Assembly: GCA_039976075.1 (NCBI GenBank)
Contig: JBDWFY010000022.1
Location: forward strand, 62,001-126,000
Reading direction: 5' to 3'
Source of the DNA: JBDWFY01 sp039976075
Lineage (GTDB): Bacteria > Pseudomonadota > Alphaproteobacteria > Rhizobiales > Stappiaceae
Length of the DNA stretch: 64,000 nucleotides
Shown here one piece after another: positions 52,863 to 61,477 of this stretch (positions are counted from its first letter, which is position 1; every line of letters starts with the position of its first letter). The notes below the pieces were generated by a model, which was not told where the DNA came from, ran no database searches, and saw only the letters and a list, made by a program, of their open reading frames with translations. Both the position numbers and the translations under genes were made by a program.

Positions 52863-55544
52863 ATGGCTACCCCATATTACGTTCCCGAAACCAATGTGCC
52901 GCTGCCTCCCAAAGGGGCTGAGGTGATTTCAACTGCGTGCGACTATTGCATTGTCGCCTGTGGGTACAAGGTCTATCGCTGGCCGGTGACGGCCCGTTCG
53001 GGCGGTCCGAAGGCAGAAGAAAACGCCTTCAACGAAGATTTTCCGGTTGCGCCACTCGGTGCCTGGGTCGCGCCGAACCAGCACAACATCGTGCTGCATA
53101 AAGGCCAGCCCCATAACGTGGTGATCATTCCGGACAAGGACGCCAAACATGTGAATACCGATGGCGACAGCTCGCTGCGTGGCGGCTGTATTGCCCAAAA
53201 ATGTTACAATCCGCAAACCCCGACACGGGACCGCCTGAAAACACCACTGATGCGGATCTACGGCACTTTGATGCCCGTTCCGTGGGATCTCGCACTCGAA
53301 GTTGCGGCCGAGGTCGGCAAGCATGTCATCAGCAAGCATGGCGCTAACGCGTACGGCGTGAAGACGTTCTCTTATCAGTATATCGAGAACACCTATGCCA
53401 TTTCCAAGTATGCGCTGAGGCACGTCAACACGGCCAACTTCACGTTCCATGATACCCCGTCCGATGTTACGTCGACACCGGGGTTCCGGGACGCTGGCTT
53501 CGACAATTTCGGTCCTGCCTATGAGGACTGGATGAATGCAGAAACCCTTCTGGTCTGTGGCACGGACCCCTATGAGACCAAAACCATCCTCTATACCCAG
53601 TGGATGATGAAGGGGATGCAGAACGGCCAGAAAGAGATCTATCTCATTCCACGCCGGTCAGCCGGTGTCGCCCATGCGGAGAAAATGGGTGGTCTGCATA
53701 TTGATATCCTGCCGGGAACCGATCTACCGGTGGTCAATGCGATTGCACGGGTCATCGTCGAAAATGGCTGGGAAGATTCCGACTGGATCCAGAAATGGGT
53801 CAATAACAAATGGGAAAGTTCTTCGGGTTTCGGTCAGGGTACGCGGAACACACCGTGGCAATGGCGGACAACCTGGGGCAAATTCCAGACCAAGGGTTTT
53901 GAGGACTGGAAAGAATGGCTTTTGGCTCAGGATGAGTTCAAGCCGGAAAATGCTGCAGCGATTGCAGAGATCGATGTCCAGAAAATCTATACGGCCGCTG
54001 AATGGTTGGCCAAGCCTCGTGAAGATGGCAGTCGTCCCAAAACATCGGTGATGATCGAAAAAGGCTTTTATTGGTCCAACAACACCGGCAATACGCAGGC
54101 GATTTCCGCGCTGGGAATCATCGTTGGTGCGGGCGGGCGTCCCGGCCAGGTCATCGGTCGTGCCGGCGGCCATCAACGCGGTGGCGTAAAGGGTGGCAAA
54201 TATCCGCGCAACAAATCGCCGGAAAAAGTGCCGGGCCGTCGTCGGCGCGCCATGGACACCGATCGTTATCTGATCGCCGGTCACACACGCTTTGCCCATG
54301 TCATCGGAACCACGTGGATCCAGTCCATGTGCGGCAGTCAGCAACTCGCCGACAAGTTCGAGGAACTGACGGTCCAGAACCCGCACCAGATCCGTTCCTT
54401 CGACAAACAGGAAATTATCGACACGCTCAAGATGCGCGCCGATAGCGGCGGGATGGTCGTAATCAACCAGGACATCTATCTGCAGGACCCGATCGGTAAC
54501 CGGTATGCGGATATTGTGTTCCCGGCGGCAACCTGGGGCGAAGCGGACTTCCTGCGGGCCAATGGCGAACGGCGGGTGCGTTTGTACCAGAAGTTCTATG
54601 ATCCCCCCGGAGCGGCGAAACCTGACTGGTGGATCATCGCCAATCTCGCCAAGCGTATGGGCTTTGACGGGTTCGACTGGCAAAATGCCAATGAAGTAGC
54701 CGAGGAAGCCGTCCGTTTCACGCGCGGCAGCCGCAAGGACTTCTTCGTCATCAAGAAACTCGCCCATGATGAAGGCAAGACACTGCACCAGAAGATCCGG
54801 GAATTCGGAACCTCTGGCATTCAGTGCCCAGTTATGATCGGCGATGACGGCAAGACCATCATCGAAACCAAACGGTTGCATGACACGACCCGGGTGTTGC
54901 CCGAAACCGGGGCTGCGGGTGCCAATGTGATCAACAAGAAGCTGACTCACTTCAACAGCCAGACTGGCAAGTGCAACATCCAGAAATCTCCCTGGAACTT
55001 GTTCTCCGACTATTGGGAATGGCTGAAGCCACGCGAAGGCACGGGTGAGATGTGGTGCACCTCCGGGCGTATCAACGAACGCTGGCAGTCAGGATTTGAT
55101 GATCGGCGACGCCCCTACATCGTGCAGCGCTGGCCGGAAAACTGGGTGGAAATCCACCCCGACGACGCGGAGGAACGTGGCATCCAATCAGGTGATTACG
55201 TGATGGTTTATTCCGAGCGTGTCCCTGGTCACAAGCACACGATCCTCGGGGTTGAAGCGGATGATTTCCAGTTCTCGAAATTGATGGAAAACGGTCATAT
55301 CGAGTTGACCAAGGCTGCCATCACGGCAGTTGCCATGGTCACGCCAGCCATCAAGAAGGGCGTCATGTATATGGACTTCCTGCATATGCAGCAGCCTGCC
55401 AATGCGCTTGAAGGCCGCATCGTGGACTGGATCAGCGGCAACTACAATTACAAGATGGGTGTCGCCAAGATCCGGAAACTCGGGCCATCTCCCTACAAGA
55501 CATCCTTCAGGACGATGTCCTTTGCCCCGCGCGATATCGCCTGA
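52863..55544 (+). CDS. idrA: Iodate reductase catalytic subunit (IdrA, DMSO-reductase/AioA superfamily)
   Basis: An 893-residue molybdopterin enzyme predicted to reduce iodate in the periplasm. The Fe-S motif is C26-x2-C29-x3-C33 in STACDYCIVACGYKVYRWP. Where a fourth cysteine would be, the sequence is SSLRGG, so a [3Fe-4S] cluster as in arsenite oxidase is expected. The Mo-bis-PGD domains follow throughout, with a C-terminal region ending RTMSFAPRDIA. It has no signal peptide, so it should be carried through Tat by IdrB. The main alternative, arsenite oxidase, is less likely: the protein is longer than typical AioA, and two di-haem peroxidases accompany it. AAAGGAGG precedes the ATG. Confidence 0.85.
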   Translation: MATPYYVPETNVPLPPKGAEVISTACDYCIVACGYKVYRWPVTARSGGPKAEENAFNEDFPVAPLGAWVAPNQHNIVLHKGQPHNVVIIPDKDAKHVNTDGDSSLRGGCIAQKCYNPQTPTRDRLKTPLMRIYGTLMPVPWDLALEVAAEVGKHVISKHGANAYGVKTFSYQYIENTYAISKYALRHVNTANFTFHDTPSDVTSTPGFRDAGFDNFGPAYEDWMNAETLLVCGTDPYETKTILYTQWMMKGMQNGQKEIYLIPRRSAGVAHAEKMGGLHIDILPGTDLPVVNAIARVIVENGWEDSDWIQKWVNNKWESSSGFGQGTRNTPWQWRTTWGKFQTKGFEDWKEWLLAQDEFKPENAAAIAEIDVQKIYTAAEWLAKPREDGSRPKTSVMIEKGFYWSNNTGNTQAISALGIIVGAGGRPGQVIGRAGGHQRGGVKGGKYPRNKSPEKVPGRRRRAMDTDRYLIAGHTRFAHVIGTTWIQSMCGSQQLADKFEELTVQNPHQIRSFDKQEIIDTLKMRADSGGMVVINQDIYLQDPIGNRYADIVFPAATWGEADFLRANGERRVRLYQKFYDPPGAAKPDWWIIANLAKRMGFDGFDWQNANEVAEEAVRFTRGSRKDFFVIKKLAHDEGKTLHQKIREFGTSGIQCPVMIGDDGKTIIETKRLHDTTRVLPETGAAGANVINKKLTHFNSQTGKCNIQKSPWNLFSDYWEWLKPREGTGEMWCTSGRINERWQSGFDDRRRPYIVQRWPENWVEIHPDDAEERGIQSGDYVMVYSERVPGHKHTILGVEADDFQFSKLMENGHIELTKAAITAVAMVTPAIKKGVMYMDFLHMQQPANALEGRIVDWISGNYNYKMGVAKIRKLGPSPYKTSFRTMSFAPRDIA

Positions 55545-55638
55545 GGCAAATTGACGAAGGCAGGGGCTGGCCGATTGCCATGTTTGCCAGTCCCAGGCTG
55601 AGGGCCGAGCTTAGGCCAGTTCTCCAGCCAAACTGCGG

Positions 55639-55664
55639 GAACCCCTCTATTGGGGGAGGGGTTC
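55639..55664 (+). promoter_or_regulatory. Hairpin between idrA and the HEAT-repeat gene
   Basis: GAACCCCTC (55639-55647) pairs with GAGGGGTTC (55656-55664), a perfect 9-bp stem with an 8-base loop and no T tract after it. It may protect the idr mRNA 3' end or reduce read-through into the HEAT-repeat gene. Confidence 0.5.
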
Positions 55665-55737
55665 TCGCACCCCCAAACATGGCCGATTTCCCTGAAATCA
55701 AACGCCCCAATTGAGAAAAACATGGCAGGACTGACAC

Positions 55738-57984
55738 ATGAAAAACGCGCAAACCGATGCCCGTAACGCGACCATGCCCACTCCCGAATCCCTCTTCGGC
55801 ACCCTCGCAAAAAGCGACCACGATGTTGTGCGGTTGAAAGCCGTTCAAGCACTCAGAGATGTCGGCGCACCAGATAGCATTTTCGTTCTGATCGAGGCCT
55901 TGCATGATGATGATGAGGATGTACGCATCGATGCAGCCGAAGCCCTGGGCAGACTGGGCCGTACCGAAGCCATTGTGCCTCTGCTTGAAAATCTGACCCA
56001 CGATCCCTGTGGTGAGGTCAAGCTGGCCTGTGTGTTCGCGCTTTCCGCGCTCGATGCATCAGAAGCACTGCCGATTCTGCGTACTTTAGTTACGGGTCGT
56101 GGCGAAGAAATCGCCTGGGACGGAGATGAAATGTACCAGGACGAATGGGATGTCTGGCTGGACATTCAGATCGCATCAATCCGTGCCCTTGGTCGACTGA
56201 AAGACGCAGGAGCAATCGAGCCGATCGTGCAGGCAGTCTATGATCCGGAGGGTCAGGAGCTGGATACTGTCGCTGCCGAGGCGCTGGGATCGATCGGAAC
56301 TCCAGCTTTGCTGACACTGGGTCAGTTTGCATCTTCCACGTCGCGCCGCCGCCGCTATCACGCCGTCCGGGCTATTACGACTTTGGCCGGTGAACCGGCT
56401 GAAAACCTGCTTGTGAAAGCAACTGAAGACGATGATCCGGCTATTCGGACGCTCGCCTTTGAAACGCTGCTGGATCGGAACGGCGATGTTGCTCTATTCG
56501 AAACCGCACTGAGTGATACCTGCGAGGATGTGCGCATTGCTGCCTTGTCCCGCTTAAAACTTGACGACGGAGTCCTGATGGATCGCGCATTGCGCGACTC
56601 AAGTCCCAGGGTTCAGCTTGCACTGATCAATCGGTTCGACCGCGCGAGTTCCTGTAGTGATCCGGAGGAGATTTCGTTCAAGGTTCTGGATTTCCTGACC
56701 AGGTCGGACGAGAGCGAAGTGTCCGCCAGCGCCTTTGGCGCGCTGGCTGCCCGTGCTCCGGATCTCGTATCCGATCGCCTCGCCGACCTTTTTTCGGGTG
56801 ATAAAGCTGAAGATGATGATACCGAGCGACGGCAATGGGCGGTGGTGGACAGTCTGGCGCAATCACGGGATCCGTTTGCGATCAAATGGTTGCAGTCCGC
56901 TTGCCACGCTCCGTTTCGTGCGGTGCGCCTCAAGGCCCTTGCCGCACTTGGGCGCATGATCACTGATCAGTCTCTGAGCGCCGGTCCGCTGGCACAGGCC
57001 CGAGAACTTGTTCTGAGCATTGCCCTGACATCGCCTGTCATTGCCGAAGCTGAAGTGTCGCAAGAAGAACCGGAAGAACAAACAGAAGACGATCGTCTGG
57101 CGATCAAGGATGCCGGCCTCGACATTGGCGATGAGGTTCCCGAAGAATCTCAGGGACCCACCTCCAGCCTGGGTGCCATTCTCGGACAGGAATCGATCGC
57201 ACAAGATCTGGTCGAGGAAGCAAAATCGGACGAGATTGCAGATGAACTCACCAACCGGGAACAGGCGCTTCTTTCGCGTGCCCGGCGCAATCTGTCGCGC
57301 CGCAAGGTATCGCTGGATGGTGACACGGCCGGTCTTGATCATGAAATGAGGCTGACGGCGATCCAGTTACTGGGCGAACAGCCCGGGATGCAGAACATAT
57401 TGGTAGACATTGCTTCGGATGATCAGGTGGATCTTGCATCGACAGCCCTGCATGCGCTCTGCGAAAATGTTCGTCTGCACAAAATGGCCATTGAATCGGA
57501 GCAACTTGATACTCTTCTGACCCGCGTTCTTGCTTCGACGAGCCATACGGTCAGACTGCAGGCTGTTCGTCTTGCAGCCCATATTCCTGATGCGAACAAA
57601 AAGCTTGAGAAAATGGTTCGAAATGCGCTGCGGGATGGTGAAGCCTCTATCCGGGCGGAAGCATTGCGAACGCTCTGCGCATTGCAAGGTCGCTCTGACA
57701 AAATCTCTGAACTGATCGGTGATCCCTCGCCGCTGGTGAGGCATCAGGCGATGCGCCTGCTTGCCAAATGGGATCCTGAAAAAGCAGAGGCGTTCCTGCT
57801 GGACTTTCTGCTCGAGAATCCGGAACAGTCGATCAAGCCCTATCTGGCTGATAATACCAATGTGACGGTTCGCGTCCGGAAACGTTTGACCGGATGTCTC
57901 ATGGACGAGGACATGAAGTCAGCCTGGCCGGTGATCATGCCGGCCCTTGCCGGTGTGATGCAACTTGAGCAGCAGGCCAGCTGA
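55738..57984 (+). CDS. HEAT-repeat protein downstream of iodate reductase
   Basis: A 748-residue protein built of PBS-lyase-type HEAT repeats. Units such as VRLKAVQALRDVGAPDSIFV and VRIDAAEALGRLGRTEAIVP run through about 20-420. An acidic low-complexity linker (about 435-520) follows, and a second repeat block covers about 545-740. No signal peptide or catalytic motif is seen. It is on the same strand, 193 bases after idrA, with AGGA before the ATG. Large HEAT-repeat proteins also accompany some molybdenum formate dehydrogenases in alphaproteobacteria, so a role in assembly or quality control of IdrA is an attractive but unproven inference. Confidence 0.8.
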   Translation: MKNAQTDARNATMPTPESLFGTLAKSDHDVVRLKAVQALRDVGAPDSIFVLIEALHDDDEDVRIDAAEALGRLGRTEAIVPLLENLTHDPCGEVKLACVFALSALDASEALPILRTLVTGRGEEIAWDGDEMYQDEWDVWLDIQIASIRALGRLKDAGAIEPIVQAVYDPEGQELDTVAAEALGSIGTPALLTLGQFASSTSRRRRYHAVRAITTLAGEPAENLLVKATEDDDPAIRTLAFETLLDRNGDVALFETALSDTCEDVRIAALSRLKLDDGVLMDRALRDSSPRVQLALINRFDRASSCSDPEEISFKVLDFLTRSDESEVSASAFGALAARAPDLVSDRLADLFSGDKAEDDDTERRQWAVVDSLAQSRDPFAIKWLQSACHAPFRAVRLKALAALGRMITDQSLSAGPLAQARELVLSIALTSPVIAEAEVSQEEPEEQTEDDRLAIKDAGLDIGDEVPEESQGPTSSLGAILGQESIAQDLVEEAKSDEIADELTNREQALLSRARRNLSRRKVSLDGDTAGLDHEMRLTAIQLLGEQPGMQNILVDIASDDQVDLASTALHALCENVRLHKMAIESEQLDTLLTRVLASTSHTVRLQAVRLAAHIPDANKKLEKMVRNALRDGEASIRAEALRTLCALQGRSDKISELIGDPSPLVRHQAMRLLAKWDPEKAEAFLLDFLLENPEQSIKPYLADNTNVTVRVRKRLTGCLMDEDMKSAWPVIMPALAGVMQLEQQAS

Positions 57985-58010
57985 TAGGCCGAACAGCAAG
58001 CGCGGATGTG

Positions 58011-58400
58011 TCAATTCTCACGCAGACCCGGTTTATCCGTGCTTTCCAGATCATGTCCGAATGCAAGGATATGGCCGTCAGGATCACTGATATCGAAGTC
58101 ACGCATGCCATAGAACGTATCTTCAAGCGGGCGATGTATGTCCAGACCCTCTTCCACAAATTCCGAGCACAGTTTGTCGGCGTCTTCAACATAGATATAA
58201 GCCGCCCAATACTGGTTGGTTGGCAAAGCGTCGCTTGTGCGCGATCTATCCAGAGCGATTGTGACTTTTCCTCGTTGAACGATACAAAAGTCAGGACCAT
58301 CACCCCAGGTTCCATGGGATTTAAATCCAAGTTTTTTGCAATAAAATGCTTCGCTTTGAAGAATGTCCGTGACTTGAAGAACTGGCATGCTGCGGATCAT
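58011..58400 (-). CDS. VOC superfamily protein (glyoxalase/bleomycin-resistance-like)
   Basis: A 129-residue single-unit VOC protein. It begins MIRSMPVLQVTDILQSEAFY and has the second beta-alpha-beta unit YIYVEDADKLCSEFVEEGL, then DFDISDPDGHILAFGHDL. The last segment carries the typical DPDG(H/N) and a glutamate-lacking end, as in bleomycin-resistance-type proteins. Ligand unknown. ATG at 58400 has GGAGG six bases upstream. It is convergent with the HEAT-repeat gene. Confidence 0.85.
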   Translation of the reverse strand: MIRSMPVLQVTDILQSEAFYCKKLGFKSHGTWGDGPDFCIVQRGKVTIALDRSRTSDALPTNQYWAAYIYVEDADKLCSEFVEEGLDIHRPLEDTFYGMRDFDISDPDGHILAFGHDLESTDKPGLREN

Positions 58401-58505
58401 TGTGTGCGCCTCCCGGTGTGCAGGAACGTTCAATTTTTGCATTCGTTCAACCAAACGGCAAGCGGGCTGGGTCCGGGAATACTCGAGTGTGCCTAATTAC
58501 GCTGA

Positions 58506-60311
58506 TCATTTGGTTGTCATGCGCCAGATACCATCCCAATCTGCAGGCGCCCCTTGTTCTTTGATAAGGTCGATGCGATTGATGAACATGCTGGCGATAC
58601 GATCATCCGGTGACAGCGTCAGGATCTCCGAGAATTTTGACTGGGCCTTCTGCCAGTTTTGCTCAACGTAATTTTGCAGCGCTTCGTCAGACAATCCCTG
58701 AATTTCACGGCCTACATCGGTCAAATCGCTCGCCTCGCACAGGGGTGTATACACTTTAGTTGCTTCGGTTTTCCCCAGCACCTGGATACGATCGACAAGT
58801 CGAAACTCGACGTCCTGGGCCATATTGCGCGTGCGTTCACACAGCAGAATGTCGGTACCATAGGCTTTGTTCGCACCTTCCAGCCGGGACCCGAGATTTA
58901 CGGTATCGCCCATCACCGTATAGTTTTTCGTCTTTTCCGATCCCACCGACCCGATGACGGCGTCGCCGGTGGCAATCCCGATGCGCTGCCTGATGATGGG
59001 AAGATTTTGCCTCAGTCCGGTCAGATCCGGCAGCTCGCTTTGAAATGTATCCATGACCTTGATATTGAAGAGTGCGGTTTTCACCGCCAGCGTTGCCTGA
59101 TCTCCCTCGGGGCAGAAGGGTGGCGCCCAAAACGCCATGATCGCATCACCGATATATTTATCGATCACGCCCGATCTGTCGGTGATCGGAACAGACATCA
59201 AGTCCAGATACCGGTTGAGTACCTGAATGAGTCCGCTCGGCGTAAACTGTTCGGAAACAGTAGAAAAATCAGCAAGATCCGAAAAATACGCAGAAATGAC
59301 TTTCTTCTCTCCACCGGTAACGGAGGCATTGTCGCCCAGCAGGCTCGAGACAACACGCGGATCAAGATACTGGCCAAATGTTTCCTTGATTTTCTCGGTC
59401 GATCTGAGACCCTCGATCATCTGATTGAAACTGACGGTCAATGAGCCGATTTCGTCAGTGGAACGAGGTTCGATATGAACCGTAAGGTCGCCTTCCTGAA
59501 CCCGCTTCGCGCCATCCGTCAGTGCACGCATGGGGCGTAATATTCCAGTGATGACGAGATAGGATAAAATCAACGCCAACAGTCCCGCAGAGGCCGTAAA
59601 CCCGATGCTGGCGTAAAAGGCCTGTTGTTCATGTAGTGCCGCAGTCTGGATTGATTTTTCGGTGAATCCCGCAATCTGTTCCCTGACGGCTTCCATGTGA
59701 ACCGACAGTTTTTCACCTTCCTCCTCCAACTGGTTCTCAAGTTTTTCCCGGATGTTGCCGGTCAGTTCTTCCGTTTCCACGATTGTCTTGGCGTGCGTGT
59801 GATAATTCCCATGCTGACCTTCGATAGCGACGAGGCTGGGATATAGTTCAGCCAGTGCCAATCTGTCCGCGTCGTTTGGCAGAGATTGCTGGGCATCCTT
59901 GATAACCCCTTCGGAATGACGAATGAGCTGCTCGACTTCCTGCGCCCGTTGCTCAAATATGGTGAGTTCGACACTTAACCGTTGCTTGAGGTTCGTCAGG
60001 CGTTCGGACAAGGCCGGGTCCGATTTGATCGCCGTCGTAATCTGTTCTTTGGTGAACTGGTCGGATATACCTTCGAGCCGGTCCCCCCGCAGCTCTGCTT
60101 CAATTTTCTCAACCCGTTCGACATGGAGTTCTTCGTTCAGAATGATGGTGTCGATTTTGGTCAATTCGTTGGTCAGAGGGATGAATACGTCGGAGATGCT
60201 GGCCAGTTCTTTGTTTATTTCAAATATTTTGATGATCGTGTAGATCGATGAGGCGGCCATGACGACAAAGACAATTAAGGCAACACCGAAAATTTTCCAG
60301 GAAATGCGCAT
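58506..60311 (-). CDS. Membrane adenylate/guanylate cyclase with HAMP domain (class III)
   Basis: A 601-residue receptor cyclase. Helix 1 (about 5-27), a periplasmic helical sensor (about 30-235), helix 2 (about 237-258), HAMP (about 258-312) and a class III cyclase domain (about 335-515) with ISAYFSDLADFSTVSE (metal-binding aspartates), KYIGDAIMAFWAPP and TVMGDTVNLGSRLEG. A C-terminal helical repeat-like tail ends WDGIWRMTTK, as in many alphaproteobacterial cyclases. Two ATGs are adjacent; the second (60311) has better spacing from AAGGAAG. It probably makes cAMP. Confidence 0.93.
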   Translation of the reverse strand: MRISWKIFGVALIVFVVMAASSIYTIIKIFEINKELASISDVFIPLTNELTKIDTIILNEELHVERVEKIEAELRGDRLEGISDQFTKEQITTAIKSDPALSERLTNLKQRLSVELTIFEQRAQEVEQLIRHSEGVIKDAQQSLPNDADRLALAELYPSLVAIEGQHGNYHTHAKTIVETEELTGNIREKLENQLEEEGEKLSVHMEAVREQIAGFTEKSIQTAALHEQQAFYASIGFTASAGLLALILSYLVITGILRPMRALTDGAKRVQEGDLTVHIEPRSTDEIGSLTVSFNQMIEGLRSTEKIKETFGQYLDPRVVSSLLGDNASVTGGEKKVISAYFSDLADFSTVSEQFTPSGLIQVLNRYLDLMSVPITDRSGVIDKYIGDAIMAFWAPPFCPEGDQATLAVKTALFNIKVMDTFQSELPDLTGLRQNLPIIRQRIGIATGDAVIGSVGSEKTKNYTVMGDTVNLGSRLEGANKAYGTDILLCERTRNMAQDVEFRLVDRIQVLGKTEATKVYTPLCEASDLTDVGREIQGLSDEALQNYVEQNWQKAQSKFSEILTLSPDDRIASMFINRIDLIKEQGAPADWDGIWRMTTK

Positions 60312-60589
60312 CATCTTCCTTTTCGTTTATCCGGTACAAAGTAACGGCTGGTCCGCTTCATGATTTCACTCAATCACGGGTTGTCTATATACGGTTGCAC
60401 CATGCTATAATATTGAGATGCATAAAACTTCTGTGGATTGATGCTACCACCAGAGCGGCGCGCTTGCGGGCACCGAACGTTTTTTCCCGTTTGCAAAACA
60501 AAAAATCCAACCAAAAGCATCTTCCTGCCTTTGCTGGATTTGAACGCGCGGTATTTTTCTGAGATATGCAGGCAATCAGCAGACTGCGG

Positions 60590-60937
60590 CTACTTTTTTT
60601 TGGGTGGCAGGGTTGTGACGAAGCTCATGGCCAGCGATATCCAGCTTTTCAGAGTTGCCGTATCGCAGTCTTCTTCATGAACGAAAATGAAACCGCTCAT
60701 GCGTCGCCCTCCTTGCTCCATGGCGATAGCCCCTGGACGTGCCAGGGCTTGGTCGTGGTTGTCTTTACCGACGCGAAACATGAACCGTCCTTGCCCGTTT
60801 TTCTGCCGATCGGCACCGCCGATCATGTTCCCGTCCAGCATAAAGCAAACCCCGCCCATCATCTTTTTCTCGGAAAGGCCGACAATGCCTTCAAGACAAT
60901 CGCGAAACCGGGCGGAGAGTTCCTCATCATAAGCCAA
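60590..60937 (-). CDS. TfoX/Sxy N-terminal domain protein
   Basis: A 115-residue protein of the short TfoX type. It starts MAYDEELSARFRDCLEGI, contains EKKMMGGVCFMLDGNM (about 23-38) and FRVGKDNHDQALARPGA (about 54-70), and ends in Lys-Lys-Lys. Only the N-terminal TfoX domain is present. Full-length TfoX/Sxy regulates competence in gammaproteobacteria, but single-domain members in alphaproteobacteria are uncharacterised. AAGGA stands eight bases before the ATG. It is divergent from the GFA gene. Confidence 0.88.
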   Translation of the reverse strand: MAYDEELSARFRDCLEGIVGLSEKKMMGGVCFMLDGNMIGGADRQKNGQGRFMFRVGKDNHDQALARPGAIAMEQGGRRMSGFIFVHEEDCDTATLKSWISLAMSFVTTLPPKKK

Positions 60938-61037
60938 TTTTGTATTCCTTTGCCTTTGCCATCCGGTGTACGATTGCTGAAGCTGGAATTATACTGGCTT
61001 TCCGCCAATCATTGAACAGTCATTTGAGGAGCCTGAC

Positions 61038-61397
61038 ATGCTGAAGGGCAGTTGCCATTGTGGCGCGATCACTTTCACATGCTCAGCCGAGCCGGAATGG
61101 CTCACCCAGTGTAACTGCTCGATCTGCCGTCGTTATGGTGCCCTGTGGGCGCATTCGGATACGGATCAGATTACCGTGTCTGGAGTCCCTGACGCCTCAC
61201 TGAAATATGTTTGGGGTGATGAAAAGCTCGCATTTCACGTTTGCAAAAAATGTGGGTGCCTCACTCATTGGGAAAGCCTGTCATCGGAAAAGCCGAAACG
61301 ATTGGCCATTAACTGCCGCATGAGTGAACCCCAACAGGTCGACCAGTTTCGCGTACGACATTTCGATGGCGCTGATACATGGCGATACCTCGATTGA
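61038..61397 (+). CDS. GFA family protein (glutathione-dependent formaldehyde-activating-like)
   Basis: A 119-residue zinc protein. Ligand cysteines are in GSCHCGAITF (C6, C8), QCNCSICRR (about 25-33) and VCKKCGCLTHWES (about 68-80), in the GFA arrangement. GFA proteins are often annotated as formaldehyde-activating enzymes, but most single members have no proven activity. GAGGAG precedes the ATG. It is followed by a strong hairpin and then a convergent SDR gene. Confidence 0.92.
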   Translation: MLKGSCHCGAITFTCSAEPEWLTQCNCSICRRYGALWAHSDTDQITVSGVPDASLKYVWGDEKLAFHVCKKCGCLTHWESLSSEKPKRLAINCRMSEPQQVDQFRVRHFDGADTWRYLD

Positions 61398-61419
61398 TCA
61401 GTTTTCCGTATTGATAAGG

Positions 61420-61452
61420 GGGCTCGCCGCCCCGATCGACAGCGGCGAGCCC
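61420..61452. terminator. Hairpin between convergent GFA and SDR genes
   Basis: GGGCTCGCCGC (61420-61430) pairs with GCGGCGAGCCC (61442-61452), an 11-bp perfect GC-rich stem with an 11-base loop. There is no T tract on either strand, but its position between two gene ends suggests a shared terminator. Confidence 0.55.
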
Positions 61453-61477
61453 AATTCTGAGCGCTTGCTTGCAGCGA

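Noticed and set aside
52280..55544. Arsenite oxidase (aioBA)
   Set aside because: Both subunits resemble AioB/AioA, but the catalytic subunit is about 893 residues, longer than usual for AioA. The operon also includes two di-haem peroxidases and no aioXSR, azurin or cytochrome c gene. Iodate reductase explains all four genes better.
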